Assembly: GCA_030066455.1 (NCBI GenBank)
Contig: JASJBQ010000008.1
Coordinates: 1-23,832, forward strand
From: Desulfobacterales bacterium
GTDB lineage: Bacteria > Desulfobacterota > Desulfobacteria > Desulfobacterales > UBA5852
DNA: 23,832 nucleotides
Direction of reading: 5' to 3'
Position 1 is the first letter of the stretch; every line of letters starts with the position of its first letter. Positions 6,268 through 13,680 of this stretch are shown here, one piece after another. Both the position numbers and the translations under genes were made by a program. The notes beneath the pieces were generated by a model. The model worked only from the letters and a program-made list of their open reading frames with translations. It was not told where the DNA came from and searched no databases.

Positions 6268-8178
6268 TCAGGTGGTGGTCTCCTGCCCCTTCATCTTCCG
6301 GATGCGCTCGTTGTAGAAAGCGATGACCTCGCGACGGTTCAGCATCCCGATTAGGATGTTGTGATCGTCGCTCTTGACGACGGGCAGGCTGTCAATATTC
6401 TTCTTGGTGAATTTGAGCAGGACCGCGTTCAAGTCCTCCTCCGGCGTGGTATAAATGATGTCCGTGGTGGCGATGTCACGCATCACGACCAGGTCTTCGA
6501 TTTCCGGGGAGAAGAGCACGCCGCGGATGTCGGTGCTGGAAAAAATGCCGTTGAGCCGCCCGCTCTGGTCCATCACGGGGAAATAGTGCTGCTTGGTCTT
6601 GGCGAAATAGCGCTTGAAGTCCACGAAGCGCATATCCTCGGGAATCATCCGGACCTTGCGCATATGCTCCACGAGATCCCGGACGTGGATGGTCTGCAGG
6701 ATGTCCACAAAAAACTCTCCGGCATGCGCCGGCGAGGCCAGCCGGTTCTTGGGCTGTTTCTCGTAGATCGTCCAGCGCTGGGCGGCCAGGTAGGCCACCG
6801 AGCAGACCAGCAGACTTGGCAGCAGCAGCTGGTAGGAATCCGTCATCTCGCTGACGAAAATGATGGTCGAGATGGGCGTGTTGGATACGGCCGTGAAAAA
6901 ACCGGCCATGCCCACCACCACGAAGGCGCCGGGTTCGGTGACGACCCCGGGCATGATCGCGTGGAAAATCCGCCCCACGGCGCCGCCCATGGCGCCGCCA
7001 ATGACCACCGATGGCCCGAAGACCCCGCCGCTGCCGCCCGAACCGATTGAAAACGAGGTGGTCAGAACCTTGCCGATGGCCAGGGCCAGCAGAAACGACA
7101 CGCTCAGCTCGTTGAACAGGGCCTGCTGGGCAAATCCGTACCCGAAGGCCAAACACTGGGGGAAGTAGAACCCGATCATGCCGGTGCAGAGCCCCCCCAG
7201 GGCCGGCTTGAGATGGTTGGGGATCTTGATGCCTTTGAACAGCGCGGTGACCCCGTAGAAGGCCTTGACGTAGAAAATACCGGTGGCCACCAGCACCAGG
7301 GACAGGACCAGGTAGGGGCCCAGCTCGAGCGGGTTGGTGAACTCGAAGGGCGGGGTATCAAAGAGTGACCCCCAGCCGAAGACCAGACAAAAGAGGCAGT
7401 AGGCCACCACCGAGGAAATGCCGGCCGGGATGATGACTTCAGACTCGAACTCCGGATCGCGGTAGAGGACCTCGGCGGCAAACAGGGCACCGGCCAGGGG
7501 GGCACGGAAGATGCTGCCGACCCCCGCGCTGATCCCCGCCGCCATCATGATCCGCCGCTCGCGCTCGGAGAGTTTGAGGCGCGTGGCCAGAAAGGCGCCG
7601 AAACCCGCCCCGATCTGCGCGATGGGCCCCTCGCGGCCCCCGGAGCCCCCGGTCGTCAAAGTAATGGCCGAGGCGATGGTTTTCACGATCGGTACGCGAC
7701 CGCGCATGAAGCCACCCTTGTTGTGGTAGGCGTCGATGGCCGAATCCGTGCCGTGCCCCTCGGCTTCGGGGGCGAAGGTGTAGACGATCCAGCCGCTGAC
7801 GATCCCGCCCAGGGCCGGCAGGATCAGCAGGAGATAGCGATTGAAAGGTCTTCCGGTGGGCGGCCAGAGGTGGTGTTCGCCGGCTGGAGAAGGGGGAACG
7901 TAACCGGCGACGAAATCCATGAACCAGTGCATCCCCAGCAGGCAGAGATAGTGAAAAACGATGGAACCCACACCGGCAATGATGCCGATGACCAGGAAGT
8001 AGAACGACCATTTTCCGGCGCGTGACAGGCGGGTGGAGATTTCCTCGGCATCGGATGGCTGAAACCGTTTTAGAAAAGAAGCGCCCACATCTGCTCCATC
8101 GCCAGGGGAGTCGTCAGAGCCCCCGGCGGCAGCGGACCGTCCGCAGGCGGCTGAAATCAAATTAGGATTTGTAGCCAC
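6268..8178 (-). CDS. ClC-family chloride channel/transporter with C-terminal CBS pair
   Basis: This 636-residue integral membrane protein has the ClC core at about 55-480 and a cytoplasmic CBS-domain pair at about 505-630. The signature GSGGREGPIAQIG carries the gating glutamate (about E183). GSGGSGGVFGPS is the second selectivity-filter region. The first filter segment reads EGHGTDSAIDAYH rather than the serine-containing form of ClC-ec1. In GALFAAEVLY, the position of the internal proton glutamate (E203 of ClC-ec1) appears to be Val237, as in ClC channels, so passive chloride flow is possible. CBS domains usually bind adenine nucleotides and regulate the pore. The start is GTG (8178); no strong ribosome binding site is visible, and the first 35 residues look disordered, so a later start cannot be excluded. 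It is divergent from the aminotransferase gene. Confidence 0.93.
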   Translation of the reverse strand: MATNPNLISAACGRSAAAGGSDDSPGDGADVGASFLKRFQPSDAEEISTRLSRAGKWSFYFLVIGIIAGVGSIVFHYLCLLGMHWFMDFVAGYVPPSPAGEHHLWPPTGRPFNRYLLLILPALGGIVSGWIVYTFAPEAEGHGTDSAIDAYHNKGGFMRGRVPIVKTIASAITLTTGGSGGREGPIAQIGAGFGAFLATRLKLSERERRIMMAAGISAGVGSIFRAPLAGALFAAEVLYRDPEFESEVIIPAGISSVVAYCLFCLVFGWGSLFDTPPFEFTNPLELGPYLVLSLVLVATGIFYVKAFYGVTALFKGIKIPNHLKPALGGLCTGMIGFYFPQCLAFGYGFAQQALFNELSVSFLLALAIGKVLTTSFSIGSGGSGGVFGPSVVIGGAMGGAVGRIFHAIMPGVVTEPGAFVVVGMAGFFTAVSNTPISTIIFVSEMTDSYQLLLPSLLVCSVAYLAAQRWTIYEKQPKNRLASPAHAGEFFVDILQTIHVRDLVEHMRKVRMIPEDMRFVDFKRYFAKTKQHYFPVMDQSGRLNGIFSSTDIRGVLFSPEIEDLVVMRDIATTDIIYTTPEEDLNAVLLKFTKKNIDSLPVVKSDDHNILIGMLNRREVIAFYNERIRKMKGQETTT

Positions 8179-8226
8179 TCATCCCGTGAAAAGCAAGCAA
8201 AATAAAGCCGCCGCCATCCCCCGGGC

Positions 8227-8255
8227 TTGAAGCCGCGCGATGGCGGTGCTATAAG
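8227..8255 (+). promoter_or_regulatory. Likely sigma70-type promoter of the aminotransferase gene
   Basis: TTGAAG (8227-8232) and TATAAG (8250-8255) are separated by 17 nt, and each matches the consensus at most positions. Transcription would start near 8262, about 50 nt before the ATG at 8314. Confidence 0.5.
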
Positions 8256-8313
8256 GGGACGCTGCTCACCGCCGATCCTGCATCGATCAACCACAACCCA
8301 TTAGGGAGTTCTC

Positions 8314-9591
8314 ATGCCCGAGCTGAATGCCATGCCCCGCGAGGAATTGGCCGCGCTGCTGCGCCAGTTGCGCGCACGCTACGACCGCTTTTGCCAGACC
8401 GGAATGAGCCTCGATCTGACCCGCGGTAAGCCCTGCCCCGAGCAGTTGGATCTTTCCAACCCCATGCTCACGATGGTCAGTGGTGACGACTTCAGGGCGG
8501 CCGACGGCACCGATTGCCGCAACTACGGCGGACTGGACGGACTTCCCGAGGCCAAATCCCTTTTTGCGGCGTATATGGGGGTGGACCCGACGGAAGTGAT
8601 CATCGGCGGCAATGCCAGCCTGACCCTGATGTACGATCTGTTCCTGCGCGTCATGCTGATGGGGGCGGGCGACGGGCTGCCCCCCTGGTCGCAACTGCCG
8701 CAAGTCCGCTTCCTGTGCCCCAGCCCGGGCTATGATCGCCATTTTGCGATCTGCGCCAATCTGGGCATCGAAATGCTGCCGGTGGAGATGACCGGCGCCG
8801 GGCCGGACATGGATGCGGTCGAGGACCTGGTCACCGGGGACGAAACCATCAAAGGTATCTGGTGCGTTCCCATCTACAGCAATCCCACCGGAGAAATCTA
8901 CAGCGACGAAACCGTGAAGCGTTTGGCGCGGGTGCCGGCGCGCGCCGCCGACTTTCGCATCTTCTGGGACAACGCCTATGCGGTTCACCCGTTTACCGGG
9001 GAGCCGCCCGAGCAGAAGAACATCCTCACGGCCTGCAAGGAAGCCGGCCACCCCGAGCGGCCGCTGATGTTCGGCTCCACCTCCAAGATCACCTTCTCCG
9101 GCGGGGGACTGGCCATCCTGGCCGGCAGTGCGCGCAATATGGACTGGGTCCGGCAGCAGCTCTTTTTCCAGACCATCGGACCGGACAAGCTCAATCAATT
9201 GCGTCACGTGCGTTTTTTCGGGGATCTCGCCGGCATCAAGCGCCACATGCAGAAACATGCCGCCATCGTGCGGCCCCGTTTCGAGGCGGTGGAATCCATC
9301 CTGACGCGTGAATTGGCAGGCAAAGGCGTAGCCGACTGGACACGTCCGCAGGGAGGCTATTTCGTGAGTTTCAACACCCCGGACGGCTGTGCGCAGGCGG
9401 TGGTGGGCATGGCCCAAGAGGCGGGTGTCAAGCTGACCCCGGCCGGAGCGACCTTCCCCCTGGGCGTCGATCCCCGCGACCGCAACATCCGGATCGCCCC
9501 GACCTTCGCCGCCCTCGAGGACGTCAACGCCGCCGTGGAGGTGCTGGCGGTCTGCACCCAGATTGTGAGTATCGAGAAAATTATAGTCTAA
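8314..9591 (+). CDS. PLP-dependent aminotransferase, MocR-like/AspT subgroup
   Basis: This 425-residue fold-type I aminotransferase probably acts on aspartate, alanine or a related amino acid. The N-terminus (SLDLTRGKPCPEQLDLSNPM, then YGGLDGLPEAK) matches the Aminotran_MocR group, which includes the subgroup 1c aspartate aminotransferases described in Corynebacterium. Cofactor residues are visible: the NPTG motif at 190-193, Asp at about 219 in FWDNAYAVH, and the Schiff-base lysine at about 258 in GSTSKITFSGGG. A conserved arginine for the substrate carboxylate is likely in NIRIAPTF near the C-terminus. The start ATG is preceded by AGGGAG at good spacing. The gene appears monocistronic; convergent non-coding DNA and the PxxKW gene follow. 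Confidence 0.9.
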   Translation: MPELNAMPREELAALLRQLRARYDRFCQTGMSLDLTRGKPCPEQLDLSNPMLTMVSGDDFRAADGTDCRNYGGLDGLPEAKSLFAAYMGVDPTEVIIGGNASLTLMYDLFLRVMLMGAGDGLPPWSQLPQVRFLCPSPGYDRHFAICANLGIEMLPVEMTGAGPDMDAVEDLVTGDETIKGIWCVPIYSNPTGEIYSDETVKRLARVPARAADFRIFWDNAYAVHPFTGEPPEQKNILTACKEAGHPERPLMFGSTSKITFSGGGLAILAGSARNMDWVRQQLFFQTIGPDKLNQLRHVRFFGDLAGIKRHMQKHAAIVRPRFEAVESILTRELAGKGVADWTRPQGGYFVSFNTPDGCAQAVVGMAQEAGVKLTPAGATFPLGVDPRDRNIRIAPTFAALEDVNAAVEVLAVCTQIVSIEKIIV

Positions 9592-9892
9592 TGCCCAGCC
9601 ATAAAGGGCTTCTTTGGGCCCAGGCCGGCATTCGCGCATTGGGGGAATCCTTGACGTCGCCCGGCTAACCGTCGCTTCGCGACGACGGCCACGCCGTCGG
9701 TACAAAAAACGCGACGGCCTCGGCCTGAGTCCAAGGCCTGAGTCCAAATCGACCCTTCCTGAGTGGACACGGAACTATTTGCCCGTTGCCACGCATCGAG
9801 ACCGATGCTGGTTTTCAAGCCTTGGCCCGGTCCGCTTGGCCGCGGTCCCGACGCCGGGGTGAATAGGCCGGGGGGTGGCCTTTAGCGCCCAT
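9592..9892. other. Non-coding stretch with hairpins and a 13-bp tandem duplication
   Basis: No credible gene is seen between the aminotransferase and the PxxKW terminator. Two adjacent hairpins occur: CGTCGC/GCGACG (9670-9684) and CGACGGC/GCCGTCG (9683-9699). GGCCTGAGTCCAA is then present twice in perfect tandem (9722-9734 and 9735-9747). Adjacent palindromes of this kind look like a REP-type element. Confidence 0.4.
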
Positions 9893-9929
9893 AAAAAAAG
9901 CGCCCGGTCCGCAGAGCGGACGGGGCGCT
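9893..9929 (-). terminator. Intrinsic terminator of the PxxKW gene
   Basis: On the minus strand a 14-bp stem with one mismatch (9916-9929 with 9899-9912) and a 3-nt loop is followed directly by seven T residues (9893-9899). It lies 20 nt after the stop codon of the PxxKW gene. Confidence 0.88.
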
Positions 9930-9948
9930 GGAATGTCTCGGAGAAAAT

Positions 9949-10227
9949 CTATCGACTGGCGCGCTTGGACGCCTTGAGCGGATTGATCTTCTGCTTGCCG
10001 CCGGCAGCCTGGCGGCTGACATGGGTGGCCATGTTGCAGTGGCCGCTCTTCCATTTGATGTCGGGCTCGGGACAGGCGGAACAGAACCAACCGGAACCGT
10101 ATTCCGTCTTACGGTTGCAGCCGTCACAGGCCTCGACCGTCTCATGGCAGATACCACCGTTGTAAGTACATCCGCTGGATGTCATGAAAGGGCACTCCTG
10201 ATCTTTGCGAACGGTTGTGCAATGCAA
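9949..10227 (-). CDS. PxxKW-family cysteine-rich small protein
   Basis: This 92-residue protein has nine cysteines (3, 12, 20, 27, 34, 37, 49, 52, 64) and the diagnostic PDIKW (55-59) after EACDGCNRKTEY and WFCSACPEP. It ends in a basic Lys/Arg-rich tail. I recognise it as the PxxKW cysteine-rich family of sulfate-reducing deltaproteobacteria; the function is not known, and metal binding is inferred from the cysteines. The start is set at TTG (10225-10227), which gives MHCTTVRKDQECPFM. An 11-nt full match to the 16S anti-SD (AAGGAGGTGAT on the minus strand) lies 8 nt upstream. The upstream GTG (10234-10236) lies inside that same site and so cannot be the start. An internal ATG (10185) also has AGGAG upstream but would drop two cysteines. 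A strong promoter and terminator frame the gene, pointing to high expression as a single-gene unit. Confidence 0.88.
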   Translation of the reverse strand: MHCTTVRKDQECPFMTSSGCTYNGGICHETVEACDGCNRKTEYGSGWFCSACPEPDIKWKSGHCNMATHVSRQAAGGKQKINPLKASKRASR

Positions 10228-10231
10228 GGGT

Positions 10232-10242
10232 ATCACCTCCTT
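10232..10242 (-). promoter_or_regulatory. Extended Shine-Dalgarno site fixing a TTG start
   Basis: AAGGAGGTGAT on the minus strand matches the entire 3' end of 16S rRNA, with 8 nt between GGAGG and the TTG. It implies strong translation initiation despite the rare start codon. Confidence 0.75.
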
Positions 10243-10264
10243 CGGAATCTGATAATAGAAAGGC

Positions 10265-10289
10265 CGGAAACGCAGGTTTGTCGTTTCCG
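10265..10289 (-). promoter_or_regulatory. Leader hairpin of the PxxKW gene
   Basis: CGGAAACG (10265-10272) and CGTTTCCG (10282-10289) form a perfect 8-bp stem with a 9-nt loop. The hairpin lies in the roughly 85-nt leader between the promoter and the ribosome binding site. It may stabilise the transcript or serve a regulator; no known riboswitch is recognised. Confidence 0.45.
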
Positions 10290-10319
10290 ACCCGGTTCTA
10301 ACAAAATCTAAACCGTCTG

Positions 10320-10348
10320 TATGTAAAAAATAGCTAAAAAGATGTCAA
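10320..10348 (-). promoter_or_regulatory. Near-consensus sigma70 promoter of the PxxKW gene
   Basis: TTGACA (10343-10348) and TACATA (10320-10325) on the minus strand are separated by exactly 17 nt, in an AT-rich stretch unlike the surrounding DNA. Transcription would start near 10313. Confidence 0.75.
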
Positions 10349-10736
10349 GCTTTTTTTTCACCACGCCTTTTTTTCAATGTCGGACCCTTTTCATGGCCGC
10401 GACGTTGGCCTGCCCAACCGGCCATTAAGGGCTGTTTCGGCCACGAAGACCGGCAGATTTATCCGGCGGCTGAAAAACGATACACTTGATCGTAAGGCAT
10501 CGAAACCCTATCTAATTGCGCCGTGGTTGGGCCTGAACGCTGCGCCTCTCCGGATTGGGCCCTGGCTGGTCCGCACCGCCAGGTTATCAGCGGCGTCGCG
10601 GTTGCCTTGCCGGGCCATTTATTGTTGATTATTAAGATGTCTTAGCGGAAAACGTTTCGGCGGGACGCTTCGGCCGCCTTGTCCCGGTGGCCGTCAAGCG
10701 CGCCGTTCTCCAATTTCGATGCTAAGCGAGGCTCAC
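10349..10736. other. Intergenic region between divergent PxxKW and pfk genes
   Basis: No gene is seen. An 83-codon open frame on the plus strand (10377-10628) has no ribosome binding site and no recognisable protein features. The right part carries the candidate pfk promoter and a leader of about 95 nt. Confidence 0.5.
10607..10635 (+). promoter_or_regulatory. Candidate promoter of pfk
   Basis: TTGCCG (10607-10612) and TATTAA (10630-10635) are separated by 17 nt, about 100 nt upstream of the pfk start, within a local AT-rich patch. Confidence 0.4.
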
Positions 10737-12068
10737 ATGACTTTCGATGATATTGATACCCGTATACCGGTGCTTGGCAATGCCAAAATCGCATCGCCCG
10801 TCAAAGGGCAGAAAACAGGGGACACCCCCGCCTTTTTCGTTTCCGACGACGACCGTATCCTGGTGGACGCGAGACCATCCGGCCTGGAGTTGCTGTGCCG
10901 CGAAAACCGCCCGTTCCCCTCTTTTGAACTGGCCGGACCGCGTGAAAAAATTTACTTCGACCCCAGCAAGCTGCGCTGCGCCCTGGTCACCTGCGGCGGC
11001 CTGTGCCCCGGCCTGAACGACATCATCCGCTCGGTCGTTCTGGAACTTCACTACGGCTACGGTGTCCGACGCATCTACGGCATCAAATACGGCCTGCAGG
11101 GCTTCATTGCCGGCTACGGTCATGACGTCATCGACCTGGATCCCGCTGCGGTGGTCAACATCCAGGACATGGGCGGATCGATCCTGGGCTCTTCCAGGGG
11201 CCCCCAGTCCATCGAGGAAATCGTGGACACCCTGGACCGCATGAACATCGGGATCCTTTTCATGATCGGCGGGGACGGGACCCTCATGGCGGCCACCAAA
11301 ATCACCAACGCCATCCGCGATCACAACCTGCGCATCAGCGTCGTCGGGATACCCAAGACCATCGACAACGACATCCACATGGTATCCCGCTCGTTCGGTT
11401 TCGACACCGCCGTGGACATCGCGACCCAGGCCATCAAGGGCGCGCACAACGAAGCCGAAAGCTATCCCAACGGCATCGGCCTGACCAAGCTCATGGGCCG
11501 CCATTCGGGTTTCATCGCCGCCACCGCCACCTTGGCCCAGCAGGATGTCAATTTCGTTTTGATTCCGGAAATCCCTGTCGACCTCGAGGGTCCCAACGGT
11601 CTTTTCACCAAGGTCGAGACCCGGCTGGAAGAACGCGGACATGCCGTCATCGTGGTGGCCGAGGGTGCGCTTCAGGAGCTGTTCGCCAGCGAGGACAAAG
11701 GTACGGACGCCTCGGGTAACGTGCGTCTGCACGACGTGGGGCTGTTCCTGCGGGACCGCATCAAGGACTATTTCAGGAAGAAAGCGATCGAGATCAACCT
11801 AAAATATATCGATCCCAGCTACATGATCCGCAGCGTGCCGGCCAACGCCAACGACAGCGTCTTCTGCGGCTTTCTGGGCCGGGATGCCGTCCACGCCGGC
11901 ATGGCCGGAAAAACCCAGTTGCTTGTCGCCCACTGGAACAACCATTTCGTCCACGTCCCCATGGCCCTTTCCGCGGGCAAGCGCAAACAGGTCAACCCCA
12001 GCGGCAAACTCTGGACGACCGTCCTGGGCGCCACCGGCCAGGGCTCTCTGTACAAACGGGAAGCATAA
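10737..12068 (+). CDS. ATP-dependent 6-phosphofructokinase (TP0108-like long form)
   Basis: The enzyme phosphorylates fructose-6-phosphate to fructose-1,6-bisphosphate. The 443 residues place it with the long bacterial/protist/plant-like phosphofructokinases rather than the short PfkA of about 320 residues. CGGLCPGLNDIIR (86-98) begins the nucleotide site. GGDGT (178-182) has Gly where pyrophosphate-using enzymes have Asp. PKTIDND (206-212) carries the catalytic Asp at about 210. Gly in the first motif with Lys in the second is the combination known from ATP-dependent members of this long group, so ATP is the predicted donor. I choose ATG 10737, with GCGAGG 5 nt upstream, over the ATG six codons earlier. 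It is convergent with malQ and lies next to the Entner-Doudoroff and glycogen cluster. Confidence 0.92.
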   Translation: MTFDDIDTRIPVLGNAKIASPVKGQKTGDTPAFFVSDDDRILVDARPSGLELLCRENRPFPSFELAGPREKIYFDPSKLRCALVTCGGLCPGLNDIIRSVVLELHYGYGVRRIYGIKYGLQGFIAGYGHDVIDLDPAAVVNIQDMGGSILGSSRGPQSIEEIVDTLDRMNIGILFMIGGDGTLMAATKITNAIRDHNLRISVVGIPKTIDNDIHMVSRSFGFDTAVDIATQAIKGAHNEAESYPNGIGLTKLMGRHSGFIAATATLAQQDVNFVLIPEIPVDLEGPNGLFTKVETRLEERGHAVIVVAEGALQELFASEDKGTDASGNVRLHDVGLFLRDRIKDYFRKKAIEINLKYIDPSYMIRSVPANANDSVFCGFLGRDAVHAGMAGKTQLLVAHWNNHFVHVPMALSAGKRKQVNPSGKLWTTVLGATGQGSLYKREA

Positions 12069-12123
12069 TTAAGGGCCTTGAACCGGAACCGCGGCCAAGC
12101 CGGCGCCCCCCTATCAGGATCCG

Positions 12124-13680
12124 TCAGGGATGCCGGCCGAAGACCCGCGTCGCCCGCCTCAATTTGTGAGCCAACCTGGCCGTAAGGGCCTTGTCCGCTA
12201 GACGCCAGCGCCAGTTCCCGGTTGCCGTGCCGGGAATGTTCATACGCGCCTGGCCGCCCAGACCCAGAATATCCTGCACCGGGATTATGGTCAGGTTGGC
12301 GACGCTTTTCATCGCTTCGCGGATCATGGCCCAGTGGATCGTCCGGGCGCCGCCCTCCAGATAACCGCGGCAGCGCGCCGGGTCGACCGTCCCCTGGCTG
12401 GCGTTCCCCTGCGCCTCTGCATACCATCCGACCACGGTGTCGTTGTCGTGGGTGCCGGTATAGACCACCGCATTCGGCACGTAGCTGAAGGGCAGATGGT
12501 AGGCGGCCGAGGCCTCGTTGCCGAAACCGAATTGCAGCACCCGCATGCCCGGCAGGCCGAATTCATCCCGCATTGCGTAGACACCGGGGACCACGGTCCC
12601 CAGATCCTCGGCAATGAAAGGCAGTTCGCCCAGCGCGTCTTCGAGCGCCAGGAACAGGTCACGTCCGGGCGTCCGGCGGAAGCGGCCGTGTCGGGCGGTT
12701 TTGGATCCCGCCTTGACTTCCCAACAGCGGTGAAACCCGATGAAATGGTCCAGGCGCACCACATCGAACAGGGTGGTCATGTGCCGGAGACGTTCGACCC
12801 ACCAAGCAAAACCATCCTTTTGCATCGCTCCCCAGTTATAGAGCGGATTGCCCCACAGCTGCCCGTCGGGGCAGTAATAATCCGGCGGAACGCCGGCAAC
12901 GCACGGCATCGACCCGTCGCGACGGAGTTGGAAGTAGCGCTGACCGGCCCAGACATCCGAACTCTGGTAGCCCACGAACAAGGGGATGTCGCCAATCAGC
13001 CCGATGCCGCGCGCGCCCAGGTCGGCTTTCAGGCGCAACCACTGGGTAAAAAATAGATATTGCAGGAATTGGATGTAGTTCAGCTCGGTCCGGTGGTCGG
13101 CCCGGATTTGCGCCAGGGCCGATGCGCGGCGCCGCCGCAGGGCTGCCGGCCATCGGCGCCAGTTGCGGGTTTTGAATTTCGTCGCCAGAACATTGAAGAG
13201 GGCAAAATCATCGATCCAGAACCGATGCGCATCCAGGAAGCGGGCAACTCGAGAGGCCTTGATCCGCCCCTCGCCGGCCGCGAACCGCCTGAAGGCTTTT
13301 TTGAGCCGGACCTCGCGGTAGCGGCGCGCCCGGCGATAATCGGTGCGGTCCGGGGTCGGGTCCGGCGGCGGGACGATCTCGGACGGCTTCAGGAGGCTCT
13401 CGGCCACCAGGCCTTCCAGAGCGATGTAAAGCGGCTCCCCGGCAAAGGAGCAGGTTGTGGAATAGGGCGAGTGGCCCAACCCGATCGGATTGACCGGCAG
13501 CGTCTGCCACCAGCTCTGCCCCGCGGCTTGCAGGAATTCGGCGAATCGGTAGGCGCCCGGCCCCAGGTCGCCGCAGCCATAGGGGCCGGGAAGGGAGGAG
13601 AGATGCAGCAGCAGGCCGCTGCGTCGGTCATTGAGGCCGGGACGCGTGCCGGACAGCCGTTTCGATGCACGGCGCTTCAT
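12124..13680 (-). CDS. malQ: 4-alpha-glucanotransferase MalQ
   Basis: MalQ (amylomaltase, GH77) disproportionates maltodextrins, releasing glucose and lengthening chains for phosphorylase. The 518-residue length is normal for the bacterial short form. Signatures are SGLLLHLSSLPGPYGCGDLG (21-40), GVPPDYYCPDGQLWGNPLY, VVRLDHFIGFHRCWEV with the nucleophile at about D311, FIAEDLGTV with the acid/base at about E358, and THDNDTVVGW. The ATG directly follows the TAG stop of the upstream hydroxylase gene with no spacing, and AAGGAAGAG is the ribosome binding site. The two genes are therefore almost certainly cotranscribed and perhaps translationally coupled. It is the last gene of the minus-strand carbohydrate cluster. 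Confidence 0.95.
   Translation of the reverse strand: MKRRASKRLSGTRPGLNDRRSGLLLHLSSLPGPYGCGDLGPGAYRFAEFLQAAGQSWWQTLPVNPIGLGHSPYSTTCSFAGEPLYIALEGLVAESLLKPSEIVPPPDPTPDRTDYRRARRYREVRLKKAFRRFAAGEGRIKASRVARFLDAHRFWIDDFALFNVLATKFKTRNWRRWPAALRRRRASALAQIRADHRTELNYIQFLQYLFFTQWLRLKADLGARGIGLIGDIPLFVGYQSSDVWAGQRYFQLRRDGSMPCVAGVPPDYYCPDGQLWGNPLYNWGAMQKDGFAWWVERLRHMTTLFDVVRLDHFIGFHRCWEVKAGSKTARHGRFRRTPGRDLFLALEDALGELPFIAEDLGTVVPGVYAMRDEFGLPGMRVLQFGFGNEASAAYHLPFSYVPNAVVYTGTHDNDTVVGWYAEAQGNASQGTVDPARCRGYLEGGARTIHWAMIREAMKSVANLTIIPVQDILGLGGQARMNIPGTATGNWRWRLADKALTARLAHKLRRATRVFGRHP

Noticed and set aside
8287..9747. 486-residue minus-strand open frame opposite the aminotransferase
   Set aside because: The aminotransferase shows every PLP-binding motif; the opposite frame shows none.
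10377..10628. 83-residue plus-strand open frame upstream of pfk
   Set aside because: It has no ribosome binding site and no protein-like features, and it ends within the candidate pfk promoter.
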